Both the position numbers and the translations under genes were made by a program. A stretch of 64,000 nucleotides of DNA from Polyporus tsugae (lineage: Eukaryota > Basidiomycota > Agaricomycetes > Polyporales > Polyporaceae): positions 1,061,501 through 1,125,500 of the forward strand of contig JAHRBS010000014.1 in the NCBI GenBank assembly GCA_024305745.1. Direction: 5' to 3'. Shown piece by piece: positions 34,372-46,092 of the stretch. The notes below the pieces were generated by a model that saw only the letters and a program-made list of their open reading frames with translations, did no database searches and had not been told where the DNA came from. The first letter of the stretch is position 1, and each line of letters starts with the position of its first letter.

Positions 34372-35195
34372 AACACGATTACCCTAGGAATATCCTTGTC
34401 CGGTGTGAGTGTATGAATGCCCTCGCGATGTTACTTGAAACTGTGGGCGACGGAGGTCGATAATCGTACTCGTTCTTTACGGGGTGGAGTGAGCACTGGC
34501 TCGAAAGATGCATATCGTTGTCTACCACCCACCATGATCGCCATTAGCTTTTATCGACGGGAATCGTTCGAAAGATAGAACTACAACTAGAGTTATGTAT
34601 GCAAGACCTCAAGCAGGGTCTCGGTACCACTGCGATTACACGAAGAATATAATGCGTGCTCCATAAACCTATGGAGACATGGACAAAAGGGATACAAAGA
34701 TGAGTGTGCTCGGCAACAAGTGTGGACAGCAAAGATCTAGAGACAGCGAATATCGCACGGAGAGGATGAAATTGATGATTCAGGAAAGGACCCAGGGATA
34801 CAAGGTGTGCACGCCGACAGCAACAAAGAGATCAACGGTACGATATAGGCAGCTAGTTCAGGCAGAAGGAACTATGAAAGGTGGGAAGAGGGCAGGAAGC
34901 GGCAAAGATAGACACTATGGTCCTATAGACCTCAAAACGTGGTACGACGGTAACGGTAGGGAGGAGGAACTGCTGTGGCGGCTTCATTCTACTACATATG
35001 CGATGCGGCGTGATCATAACGATTGCGTAAGATGCGACGTTGTCCTCCTTCAGAGGCGAAAATTGCTGGGTGTAGTCGGCAACATGAGTGAGTAGACGTA
35101 GACATATAAGAACTGTAAGAGACTGTAAGTTTAGAGGAAAAGAAAACATAGAGACATGGTATTCGGCTGTGGGAACCTTAGGACTTGATAAGCTT
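34372..35195. other. Convergent intergenic region
   Basis: This 824-bp gap lies between the 3' ends of the amidohydrolase and KAP95. A plus-strand open frame at 34679-35095 has a charged, low-information translation with no motif. I see no gene here. Confidence 0.45.
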
Positions 35196-38100
35196 CTACG
35201 CCGTTGCGCGCTTGACCATCTGAGAGGTACGACGTCAGGGAAGGATCATCAGAGTCGAGAACACATGATGACACACCTCTCGGGCCCATCGCAGGGTCTT
35301 CTTCGTTTCCGGCGCCATGCGACCCTTCATACGAAGCTCGTTCGCAAGCCAGTCGGCGAGGAGCAGTTGCTTGATCTGGCCGTTGGGGAACGTGTCCGCG
35401 AGATCACCGACCAAGCCGACAACCAACTTGATCATGCTCTCTGTTCTCTCGGAGTCGCCCAGGCACCTCTGCACGAGCTCTAGGATAGACGGGACATAGG
35501 GCAAGAGAAGGTCCGTTTTAGGCGTGTTCTTGAGACCAGCAACGATGCCAGTGTATGCCTCGAGGATGCCTTCACGCAGGAGACCGACGTACTCAACGAG
35601 GTCGATGTCGAGCTGTATGGTGCTAGGTTACATAAGGTGTGGTATCGAATATAAGTTGTACTTACAGGGTTTGGCTGAACTGCCCCGGCTTGCCTGAGAA
35701 CGCCCATCGTAGCTTGGAGGTACGGCTCGAAAGCAGGACCAATCGCGATGGCGAGGTCTCCGAAGCACGACAAGATAGAGATCTTGACATTGCGGTTCAG
35801 GACGTCGCTCTGCAGATTCTCGAGCAGCACGCCCATAAATGCGCTGCAGTATTGCGCAGTCTGATCGCCGAGAGCCCGAGAGATGTCGCCAATGATGCCG
35901 ACGGCGACCGTGCAGAGTTGGGTATCCTCGTGCGCTTTGAGTGCGGGATAAAGGTGAGGGAGGAAAGCAGGGATGTAGGGGGCAAACGCCTGCTCGAGGG
36001 CAGCGGAGAGTGCGCCGACGACGAGGAAGGCATCCTCAAGAAGTGTCGAAGTTTTGCTTGCAGCGTTGATGAGCTGAAGGATGAGAGTCATGATACGATC
36101 CGCGAGAGGTTGGATGCCTTCGTTGAGCTTCCTGATGACACTCTACGAAATATCAGTCACAATGCTTGACATGTTGGGACGCAGCCTCGGACTCACAGTG
36201 ATCACACCGCAGAAGTTGGTCATCAGGTCGTTCCAGTTGTTGCGGTCATCAACTCCGACAATTTGGTTCTACCAGGCATCGTTAAGCGAGAACCGTTAAA
36301 GAGACGAGTAGTTGCTCACCTGCATAGCCAGAAGTTGCTCCATCCTCATGAGAATCGTGACTGCAGTGTTCTGAACCACGGGGATGGTATCGGCAGTCGA
36401 GTGCGTGACGAAGGACGTGATTGCCTCATATGCCGCTGTCCTCTGGATTCCCTCGTTGGTAGCACTAGATAGTATCGGTAAGTGGGAATAGCGAATACCA
36501 GACACCAAAGAACACTCACGTCTCGGTAACACGCAGCAATGCCTGAACGACACCGTCGTAGTAGGGCGAGAGCGGGCTGGGGTTGGCGAACGTTGTATCG
36601 TCATCACCCTCAAGGAAACCAAGCTGATCTGCAAGGTTCATGAGTGCCCAGCAGCAGTTCGCGACGATCCGTGCGTTGTCCTGCAGGCCATTGACGAGGG
36701 CGGAGACAAGTGGGTGCAAGTGTACGTCGGGACGAATCGTGGAGATTAGCAGGTCGCAGATACGTCCCAGCGTCCAAGCGACGGTGTCCTTGACGTGCGT
36801 GTTTTGGTCTCCCATCATGTCAATCAAAATCGGTAGAGCTTGGTTCACAAGCGGCGTCAGTACAGCCGGATCAGGGCCGTCGAGGATGGAGCCAAACGCC
36901 ATCACAGCGGCCTCGCGCCAGTGCCAGTCGGATGCACGGATGTTGGCCTCGATGAATGGGATAACCGCCGTGACAATCGTGTCCTGGACTGCAGTAGAGA
37001 GGTAACCGAAGCACGTCGCTGAGGCCTTGGCAACATTCCACTCATCTTCGTCCTCGTCTTCATCTTGATGTGTAAGAAGATCAAGGAGTACGGGAACGAT
37101 CTCGGGAAGAGCAACCTTTGCGAAGAACTTGCTTTCGTTCTCGGGCACTTCACCGTACTCGTTGGCCTAGCACAACCGTCAGTTCAATGCTGATCAAGAG
37201 CATGAAGGCTTATTTATACGTACCTCCGATGCCTCCCATGCGAGTTCAGTTTCGAGCTCACACACAGTGGACCAAAACTCGATAGCTTGAAGCGCAATCT
37301 TCTCCTCATTGTGCTTCATGCCCATCACGGTAAGCTGCATAGACAGAATAAGATCAATGGTCACTCTATCTGAGAAATATGCTGGTACTCACGCCGAACA
37401 ATGCGCGCTCCATGTAGTAGCCCATCTTGTCGTAGTACAACGACATGACCTTCACCAAGCACTCAAACGCGCCAATCTGAACGGCAGGGTTGGAGTTCTG
37501 AGTAGCCTCGCAAACAACTTGCATGATGTAATTGCGCTCTCCCTGAAATCTCGCATGAGCCCCTGCCCTAAACCCTGAACAGAAACAGCGAGAATGCTCA
37601 CCTCACGCTCAAAGTTGTCACGGACAAACTCTAGCGAATTGAGAAGGGCCTGGATGGCTGCAAGTTGGACGTCCTGGGAGGGTTCTTCCTTACGTGCACC
37701 GTGGATGACAGCGGTCAGGATCTCGTTCGAACGCATTGACAGAATCTCCGGTTTCTGTAGCAGTGTGAGGTGAGAGCCTCTTGGAGATGGCGGACATAGC
37801 ACGCACGCTTTGTAGGGACTCGCAGATGAAGCCGATAGCTTGAAGGGTAGCTACCCTGAGGTTCACATTTGACTGGTCACTCACGAACCCCAACAAGAGC
37901 CCGACGACGTCCATCCACTGCCCATTCGGCAACTCTACGGACGCGATGGCGGAGACGAACTGCGCGGCAACCGTCCCGATCTTGGTGCTGGAGGAGGCAA
38001 GGGCCATGATTGCATCCTGCTTGACCTTATTCTTCGTACCATCGTCAAGGGCGAGCCAGCGGTTGGCGTAGTCGGTTTGCCGCGCGATTTCCTACGAACA

Positions 38101-38511
38101 AAGGAGAGGGGATTGTGGCGCGTGGATGGAGCAAGTCACGGAGGGACGTACTCGTGCCGATAGGGTGTTCTTGAGGGCGAGACCAGCAGCATTGCGAACA
38201 TGAATAGGCGAAGACTCGTTGACGAGCTCGGATGAGAGCATCAGCATGTACGCGGGCTGGGTGGTACGAATTGTGAGCGTGCGGCAGCGGATGAGGCGGA
38301 AATGGGATAGGGCTCACATAGTTCTCCCTGGATGCGTTCTCGAGCTTTTGGGTGGCATCTTCACGTGTATGTGCGTCTGGAGACGCGATGGAATGTGGAT
38401 ATGAGCATAGGTGGCCAGGGAGGACGCGCCATCTGCGGTGGGGTGCCGGGGCTGAAAGAAAATGGACGTACCGGGAGAGAGGGTATTTGCGAGGAGCTCA
38501 GTAGCGTTCAT
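35196..38511 (-). CDS. KAP95: Importin beta-1 (karyopherin beta 1)
   Basis: Role (known): binds importin alpha and carries classical nuclear-signal cargo through the pore; released by Ran-GTP. The start is the ATG at 38511, [13 protein letters not shown], joined after a long first intron to [14 protein letters not shown]. Exon 3 has [20 protein letters not shown], then [24 protein letters not shown] repeats run through the whole protein, e.g. [40 protein letters not shown] and [20 protein letters not shown]. The acidic loop [20 protein letters not shown] is the Ran-sensitive loop of HEAT 8 and binds importin alpha. Then [16 protein letters not shown] and [20 protein letters not shown] follow. 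The last exon is tiny: TLRWARE joins across a GTGTGT...CAG intron to MVKRATA and the stop at 35196. The order and length match family members of about 860 residues. Confidence 0.95.
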
Positions 38512-38857
38512 GATCGTGAGTCAAGGAAGTGTGGAGAATTTTGGCAGTGAAGAGGAGATGTTGGAGCAGAGAGCAGGGTGGTGGTGGATGTGGTCGAAGG
38601 AGGAGGACGCGAGTGGCGGATGGGGGCGGAATCCAAGCCGAGCTGAAGCAGGGTCAAGGGACTCGCTCGACCGGCGTTTGTTTGTTTTCCGTCCGACTCG
38701 CCTTTCCGCCCGCCTCCTCCTGCTCTCTTTTGTCTCCACCGTCTACGCTCATCAGCCTCTTACGTTGGCCCCCACCACCTTCTCTTTATCCTGGAGACCG
38801 TCCTCACCACGCTTCGCCCCTCGTGATCCCAACCCCTACACACTAGACGCGCCTCCC
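38512..38857. promoter_or_regulatory. Divergent upstream region of KAP95 and LSM7
   Basis: This 346-bp gap is rich in purines on the plus strand near KAP95 and in pyrimidines near LSM7. It probably holds both promoters. No clear core element. Confidence 0.4.
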
Positions 38858-39463
38858 ATGTCTGACAGAGTATGTCTGTCCTCTCTCATCCTCCGCTCAC
38901 CAATGACCTTGAGTGCTGAAGGGTCGTGGTGGTAGCAGAGGAGGCTTCAGGGGTGCTGGCCCCGCCGCACGGGGCGGTAGAAATGGCCCGTACGTCTTCC
39001 GTCTCCCATATCCCCATATCCCCGCATAATCTGACCCCATTCTCCCATGCAGCCCCCAGCCAACTATGGACAAACCGAAGCGCGAGGCCATCCTCGACCT
39101 CGCCAAGTACGTAAACGAACGCATCCGAGTCAAGTTCACTGGCGGGCGAGAAGGTGAGCCAATCCCCCACTGGCCCCACGTTGACATGACGCTCAATCCC
39201 GAGTCAGTGACCGGCGTACTCAAGGGTTATGATCAACTCCTAAACCTCGTGCTTGATGAAGTCCAGGAAAATTTACAAGGCGGTAGGTGTCTGTCCCGAA
39301 GACGTAACATCACAACACGCGCTCATACGTTACCGCAGTTCCCGACGGTCAACCGACAACCCGCAACCTAGGTCTCGTGGTCCTTCGGGGCCCAACAATC
39401 ACCCTTTTGAGTCCAGTAGACGGCTACGAGGAGATCGCGAACCCCTTTGTTGCGCAAGAGTAA
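38858..39463 (+). CDS. LSM7: U6 snRNA-associated Sm-like protein LSm7
   Basis: Role (known): LSm7 is a subunit of the Lsm1-7 ring (mRNA decapping) and the Lsm2-8 ring (U6 snRNA). The start is the ATG at 38858; a 12-nt first exon codes MSDR. A Gly/Arg-rich lead, GRGGSRGGFRGAGPAARGGR, follows. The Sm1 motif is KREAILDLAKYVNERIRVKF and TGVLKGYDQLLNLVLDEVQE, and the Sm2 part is TRNLGLVVLRGPTITLLSPV. The end is YEEIANPFVAQE with TAA at 39461-39463. Five exons joined in phase. Known in many fungi: LSm7 has a short RGG-type N-terminal extension, so that part is not unusual. Secure assignment. Confidence 0.94.
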
Positions 39464-40250
39464 TCATATTCCGACAAGACTTCGTGTCGACATGACTCAG
39501 TGTATCTGTATTTCTAGTGGATGGTCTCAGTCGTCTGTGCTACTGACCAAGTCGATAGCAGCAACATGACGCTATTTCTTTTGGTATCTTGGACTTTGCG
39601 ACCGTTTGTGCCTCACAACGTCCTCATGATCTAAGTGTGGATGCCACGGAGCGGACGGTCACATTCACATCTCAAGTCCCTTGACTGAACTGTACTGTAC
39701 TTACTACGTGGGTTGAACGTTATGTAAAAGGCGGAACCACGTCCATTCACGCCGTTCGGCTTTGCCCTTGCGATCCGACTGGATATCTGCATATATCTTT
39801 GAGCAGGCAGATGTAATTCTGAGGTATAGTATGTGTGCCGTGATATATGCATGGTGTTGGTAGTGCAGCAGACGAGGTCGCAATATGCGCAGAAGCATCC
39901 AATATACGTGCAACATGAGCGAGGGATTGGAAGTTCAAGCTAAATTCCAGCGAGAGACGCCACTGGAGAAATAGTATGAGACAATGATGCGTCGAGAACG
40001 AACGTGAACGGATTAACGATACCGTGAACCAAACCAGGCCAACAGGGTGTGTGACAACGTACACGAGAAGAAGAAAATGTTAAGGAATGTGATATACGAC
40101 TCAGCAGGAGTGCCCATAAGTAAAACCGAGAACGACAAAGGCAAAGACCGTTTACCCTAGAGCAGCAACTACGAATAAGGCGCAGATCCTCGACCATCAC
40201 GACGGCAGAGTCGTCAATGGCCTCCAAGAGGGTCGCCATCCTCGAAGATG
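39464..40250. other. Convergent intergenic region
   Basis: This 787-bp gap lies between LSM7 and the phosphatase. It is fairly AT-rich compared with the genes. Only short shadow frames are present. Confidence 0.45.
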
Positions 40251-42667
40251 TCATATGTACACTGCGGTCTCCAACCCCGCTTTGCTAACGCGGCGCTTGG
40301 GCTGGAGGGTAGCCTCATCGACGGGCGCACGCCGCGCGTGGCGATACCGACCCGTGGCATCCTTGATCTCCGTCTCCTGCCCAGAATCTCCAATCTGGGC
40401 AGCATCCATAACTGGGGGCCCGATGACACCGGCGAACGAATGTGGCAGAGAGAACAGCGGCGGCAAACTCTCCCGGATGTGTTGGGGCCGGCGGCCGCCT
40501 AACGCAACCTGGTAGTTGACACCACTTCCCTGACCACCACCCTCTCCTTCGGCAGCTGCGCCCTCGCCCTCGCCAGACATCTTGACGACTCCGACAGACT
40601 TCCCGCCAAGCTCTTGCTCTTCGAAGGTCATGAGCTCGGAGACGAAGCCAATATTCGGTGAGATGCCTTTGCGACGCTCGAGAACGAACGCATACGCTCG
40701 CGAAAGTGTCCAATGGTTGGCATGGATAAGGTATGCCATAACTGCGGTGACCGAACGCGACTTGCCGGCTTTGCAGTGGACGTAGGTAGGGGAGGAATGG
40801 AGACGTGCATCATCTGCAACAGGCATAGATATCGTAAGTGGACGGTTCAGGACACATGGGATTTCCACTCACCGAGGATTTCACAAACGTCACGAACACC
40901 GCGCGTGATGTTATCCTCTTCAACCGTGTCGCGCATCGGGATACGTATGTAGCGCTCAAAGCGCTCACGGAGGTGCAGGCCATGGTCGTCGTCGCATTCT
41001 GCAGCAATGTTCAGAATACGCTTGACGCCCAAGGATAAAAGCTCCTCCACATGCTCCTTTGTCGTGAGCTCGGGGCCAAGAAATAAGAAGTTTGGTAGAA
41101 TAGTAGACACGGTGAAAACCGGGAATGGTTCCTCCGTTGTCGGTGGCTGCGACGAATCTGGGCGGGCAGTAGACGGAGACCGCGACATGGGTGTTGATGG
41201 GGAATGTAGCAGACGAGGCGTACCGGGTTGACCCCATGATGGTGACGGTGGTGGCAGGAATTCAGAACTGTAACTGGGAGATGCGGAGAGGAGACGGGCG
41301 GATCCTGGAGGTGATAGAGGTGGGAGGTCAAGGCGGAGGTGTGACGGGGAGCGGGATCTGGAACGAAGACCACCTTCAGTTGGAGGTGCTGCGAGTGTGG
41401 CAGACTTATGCGGCATCTGCAATTTGGGAAGGTTGGCGTTCAACCGCTCAGTAGACGTCGTGTCTAGCTTGCGCAATGTGGGAACGCTTGGGCGACGAGG
41501 GGGTGGTTGCCTTGAGAAGGTGAGTTGGGAAGGTGCAGGAGATGGTGCTGTGTGGTCTGATGTGTCGTGCCAGTGGGCTATTGCTGCAGGCATCATCGGT
41601 TTTGGTGACACCGCGGATCGCTCGAGCTCAGGGAGGTCGCGGGGACGAGTGGCAACTGAGATATCCAAGTGGAAGAGACCTCCGAGCTTGGTGTTGGCTT
41701 TCTGCGCTTTGGTGGGTTGGCGATCCTCCTTGGAATGGTCTGAGACAATGCGCTGTTTGAGGTACGGGTGTCGTTGCGCAGCAAAAAAGCCGCCATGGAG
41801 GTAGTCGGCCGTACCGTGTTCAAGGAGGGGCTCCACTAGGTCAAGGAGGATCCAGGCGCTGGCATGGGGGTTGGTCCTATCCCGATCGTCCATGTGGTCA
41901 TCGTACACAATCACATCCCCATCCCAGTCGCCGTTGTTCATAATATCATCCCATAGACGTTTGCCTTGGTCCGTGGTGATCCATTGACGAAGAGCGGAGA
42001 TGTCGTGCAAGCCGCCATTAGGCTTTCTTGAGCGTTTAAGGATGAGGGAAGGGATGGTGTGGATATTAACGCTGTGTTCGAGATGGTTCGCGAGGTATGT
42101 GGCCGTGGGACGGGTATCTATGAGTAGCGGGCGTGTCTGGGCGGAGAGGCGTGCGACGAGGATGGTGGGGTCGAGGCCACGAGAAACTGATGACTCGGAG
42201 GACGAGGATGTCCAGTCGTCGGCATCACTGTAGACGGCGGAAGTGGGAGTGTAGTAGATACTTGCGGGGCTCGCACTGGGGCTCGGGCTAGACGATCGGT
42301 TATCCCTAACGTCCTGCCAGGAAGAAGTGAAGGGGGAAGACTCTTGGGCTTGTGCGCGGAGACTGGAGGCAGAGCGGATGGGCCGCAGCTTCAAGTTCTT
42401 CTGAACACTTTTCCGGAGTTGTTCGAGGAGAGCGAGATCCTTGGAGATGTCATCTGAGTTTGGGTCGGAGTCGGTTTCGAGAGTGGATTGGTATTCTGCG
42501 GGAGAATCGGAGGAAGCGGTAGAGGGGGAGGAAAGCTGGAGTGGGTCGTCGGCATCCACCTGGTCGATTGGAGTCTCGAGTTCGATGATGGTATTGGACC
42601 GCGCAGGATGCTTTACGGCGTTTGTCTCTAAGCGAAGATTCGGCGGGCGGCCCTTCGAGGGAGGCAT
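40251..42667 (-). CDS. Rhodanese plus dual-specificity phosphatase, MAP-kinase-phosphatase-like
   Basis: Role (family): dual-specificity phosphatases with an N-terminal rhodanese/CDC25-homology domain usually remove phosphate from MAP kinases; the rhodanese part docks the kinase. The start is the ATG at 42667, MPPSKGRPPNLRLETNAVKH. The first 160 residues are Ser-rich and disordered. The rhodanese-like part is VARLSAQTRPLLIDTRPTAT, YLANHLEHSVNIHTIPSLIL and DGDVIVYDDHMDDRDRTN. A long Pro/Ser linker with possible phosphorylation sites follows. The catalytic domain starts VSTILPNFLFLGPELTTKEH, has LLSLGVKRILNIAAECDDDH, the general-acid loop YIRIPMRDTVEEDN and, after a 59-nt intron (40814-40872), the P-loop VHCKAGKSRSVTAVMAYLIH, which fits HCxxGxxRS. 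It should be active. The tail includes a Gly/Glu-rich stretch. About 785 residues. The actual target is not shown by sequence. Confidence 0.87.
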
Positions 42668-42971
42668 GCCGGGAGTGCGTCAAGGTAGGGATCGCTAGAC
42701 ACGTCGAGCAAGGCGGTCAGAGAGGAGGTCGCTGCGGGTGGAACCTGAAGGGGGGGGGGGGGGGGGGCTGATGCGACTGCGACTAGCACTTGTCGCACAG
42801 TTGTTTTGTGCAGACAACCCCCGGATAAGCGGCGGATAAGTCCCCACGGACGGCGATAAGTGAGGAGGCGCGGGTGACTAGCGCACACACACCCTGACCG
42901 CGCTCCTTGCTCTTCGTCCTCACTCTCGTTGCAGAAAAAAAGCGTTCCTGCCGACGTCTGCTCCGCCCACC
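42668..42971. promoter_or_regulatory. Divergent upstream region of the phosphatase and DEF1
   Basis: This 304-bp gap includes an 18-base G run. The side next to DEF1 is pyrimidine-rich. It should hold both promoters. Confidence 0.4.
42750..42767. repeat. Poly-G run of 18 bases
   Basis: An uninterrupted run of 18 G on the plus strand, about 80 bp upstream of the phosphatase start codon. It is the longest homopolymer noticed in the window. Confidence 0.9.
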
Positions 42972-45900
42972 ATGTACAAGTCCTCCAACTTCCGCAAGTC
43001 TCAGCCCCAGACAGACCCGCCCTCAGACAAATACCACACGCAAGCAAAACAGCTCCAAGAAGCATTTCCTTCATGGTCATACGACGGTGCGTCACCTCCC
43101 TGTCCCATCCTCCAACATCGCTCATCCTCGCCCCTCAGATCTCCAATCGCTCCTATTGGAAGTTGGAGGAGATGCAGAGCTTGCGTCCACAAGGATCATC
43201 GAGGGTGCGTCTACTTTCACGCGTTTCTGCCCCCGTCTTGTCTGACGCGTTGCCCGTCCCCCTCCATCCAGGCCGCGCGGAGCAGTGGGGCTCAGTGACC
43301 CGCAAGAAGGACAAAAAGCTCTCGTCTTCTCCTTCCTACTCTAAGGATTCTACCGGAAGGGACCGTGGTGAACACCGTGGTGGTCGCGGCGGGCGCGCTG
43401 CCAGGGGCGGTCCCCGCGGCGGCGCCGCACGCGGTGCTGGTGCTCGTGGTGCACACCACGAGGTCAATGGTCACCGTGCCAAACCTTCTGTCTCTGGCCA
43501 GACCCCGAAAGAGTCTACTGCTGCCGAGTCTGCAACTCCCGCCCCCGTCAACGGAGAAGCTCCCGATCCTGATGCTGAAGCCTCAGTCTGGTCCTCCAGT
43601 ACGCCCGCTACGTGGGATGGTGACACCGCTACCATCAACGGTGCTACCGCTGTTTCTGCTGTCACGCCTGCTTCCGCTCAGGCACTCACCTCCGGGCCAG
43701 CCAAGGTCGTGAGCACTCCAGCCACGTCCAAGCTTTCGTGGGCGCAAATTGCACGGTAAGCTTTGGTAGTATGTCGCTAGGCAATTACTCAATTGACATC
43801 ATGTCCTTAGGAAACAAGAGAAGCCAGCACCTGCGCCAGCATCTGGCCTTCTACCCGCGTCTGTACCTGTCTCCACTCCTCCGCCGGCACCTGTACAATA
43901 CCTCGAGCCGACCACCCCTCCAGAGACGATAGAACCTGTCGCCGCCACGACCGGTTGGGAGGAGCCGACGACTATACAGGCCCCAACATGGGATGATGAA
44001 CCTCGTGTCTCGGAGCAAGTTGAGTCTGTGTCCGCTCCTTCTGTGGCGGAGGAGGTCAAGCCTGCCCAGCCCGACCCCACCCCGTCAGAAGACCCCGTGC
44101 CAGAGCATCTACCTGCTGCGGTTCCTCCCGGCATCGTCGTGCAGCCATCTGCACCTGAATCCCCTGTCGCTCTTCCAACCAAACCACTCACGCCTTCAGT
44201 GTCGACCAGGCCGACGCCGGCGCCCCATCGGACGACTGCCAAATTTAAGACCACGGACCAACCCGTCGTTCTCCCTGCAAGTTTCGGGTCCGGCGTCGAG
44301 AAGATCGGCATGCAGTTTGGAAGTCTGAGCCTTGGTGGCGAGGATTTCGACGGATCCATGTGCGTTTGTTACTCTGTGATCGTTTGCAAGATACTTACGT
44401 TTGTACTGTAGACAAGAACCCGCACCTGCGGAGCAGAACGCTGTTCAACCCGCTGCCCCCGAACCTGCGCCTGCGCCTGTCGCTCAGCTACAGGAGCCAG
44501 CTGCCCCGGTTACGTCGCCACCTTCGCAGACTTCCCTTTCCTCTGCCCCTCTCTTTCAGTCGTCTATCTCTCAACCGTCTCAACAACCTTCCCAGCCTCA
44601 ACAAGCACCGCAGTTGTCCACTGTATCCCAACAGGCCCAGCAATCTACTCTTCCCACGTCTCTTACCCAACCCTCTCTTTCCACTCAAACGACGCTTCCC
44701 TCGAGTTCGGCCGCCTCTATCTCTCCCTACTCCCAACATTCACAACCGTCGCTTGCTAGCCATCAGACTCAGCAGCCTCAAAGCCAAGCGCACCATTCCT
44801 ATGGTCAACATGGTCTTCAGACCCATCTCGACCAGGTTCAGTCTCAGCAGCAGCAGCACACTGTTCCTTCGGCTTCGCAGCAGCAACAACCTGCGACTGT
44901 TGGCCAGGGTCCAAACCTCGGAGGTCCCTCTTCGTATTTCCGCCAACCGGAAGCACCGTACTTCCACACTGCCACCCCTCCCGCTGGCCAGAACCAAGAC
45001 AGCCCGTATGGCGCATTCGGTCAGCTCGGTCAACACCAAGGGCAGGGCTCACATCTTGGCAACTTCGGAGGCACGGACTACGGGTATGGGGAGTCGCAGC
45101 GTAACTTCTACGATTCGTACTCGGGACCTACAGGGTTCGGCAATCGCAACGCGCTCGGTCACGACGACCTGAGCAAAACGCTTCCTGGCTCCCAGCAACC
45201 GCACGCCGCGCCTGGCCTTCCTCCGGCAAGTGCTCAGAGCTCGCAGCAACACCCTGGTGCACCCTCGTCCCAGACGAGTTCCCAGGGGCAGCCGAATGCT
45301 GGCCAAGGTCCCCAGCAAGGGTACCCTCCTCCGCTGCCCTACTACTACCCACCATATCCTCAGAGCCAGTACTATGGTTCGCCGTACAACTCTGGGTACA
45401 CTGTTCCTCAGCCGTTTGTCAAGTACCCGACCGTCTTCCAGGGTCCTCCCGGACCGCAGTCGGCTCCTAGCCCGGCTGCGAAGCAGGTGCAGGGCCCCAG
45501 CTCCGTCCAGCCCCAGAGCCCGTATGCTCAGAGCTTGTATGGCCAGCACCAGCAGCACCCGAGCAACGCCTACGACGAGCTCGGTGGGTACCAGCCTCAC
45601 CACACTCAGCACCAGCACTCGGTCGGCCAGAACGTTGGTTCTGGTTTGCCTTCGAGCGAATACGGCAAGCACCAGGGCTTGTATGGCGCCGGCTCGCAAG
45701 GCATGCAGAGCTTCATGGGTCTTGGCCAATCCTCCGCGCCGTCAGGTGGACCTCCGGGTGCGCTCGGCCAGCGTGCGACCGGGGGCTCCCCGGAGAACGC
45801 TTACAAGCCGTACGGAGGTAACGTCGGCGTGAAGGACGTTTCCGGCGGCGTTGGTGTTGCGCAAGGCGTCGGCCAGGGCCCGCAGGGCGGCCGTGGTGCG

Positions 45901-46092
45901 CAGCAGCCGGGCCAGGGCAGCTTCTACGCGCAGAGGTTCGCCACGAGCCAGGGTGCGGGACCGCAAGGCCAGCAGGGCCAACAGCCTCAGGGTCAAGGCC
46001 CGCAGGGTCATCTCGGCTATCCCCAGGGTGGCTCGGATGCTAGCGGTTTCTACTCGTACCAGCCCAGGCAGCAGCAAGGGTACTGGCAGTGA
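42972..46092 (+). CDS. DEF1: RNA polymerase II degradation factor Def1-like, CUE domain and Q-rich tail
   Basis: Role (known): Def1 promotes ubiquitylation and removal of Pol II stalled at DNA damage; its CUE domain binds ubiquitin on elongin and its Q-rich end is cleaved in yeast. The start is the ATG at 42972, MYKSSNFRKSQPQTDPP. The CUE domain covers about residues 20-65: LQEAFPSWSYD joined to DLQSLLLEVGGDAELASTRI, then IEGRAEQWGSV. An RGG-rich stretch (HRGGRGGRAARGGPRGGAAR) follows. The middle has TSKLSWAQIAR, a Pro/Glu-rich stretch and FGSGVEKIGMQFGSLSLGG. The last exon (from about 44412) codes some 560 residues very rich in Q, P, S, G and Y, with repeats such as QQGYPPPLPYYYPPY. The stop TGA is at 46090-46092. 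Six exons or so. The domain order matches fungal Def1. Confidence 0.85.

Noticed and set aside
34679..35095. 138-residue plus-strand frame
   Set aside because: Lies in a gap between two 3' ends, with no motif, odd composition and no splice support.
45049..45729. 226-residue minus-strand frame with hydrophobic stretches
   Set aside because: Antisense of the Q-rich part of DEF1; the LLR-type repeats come from reversed CAG codons.
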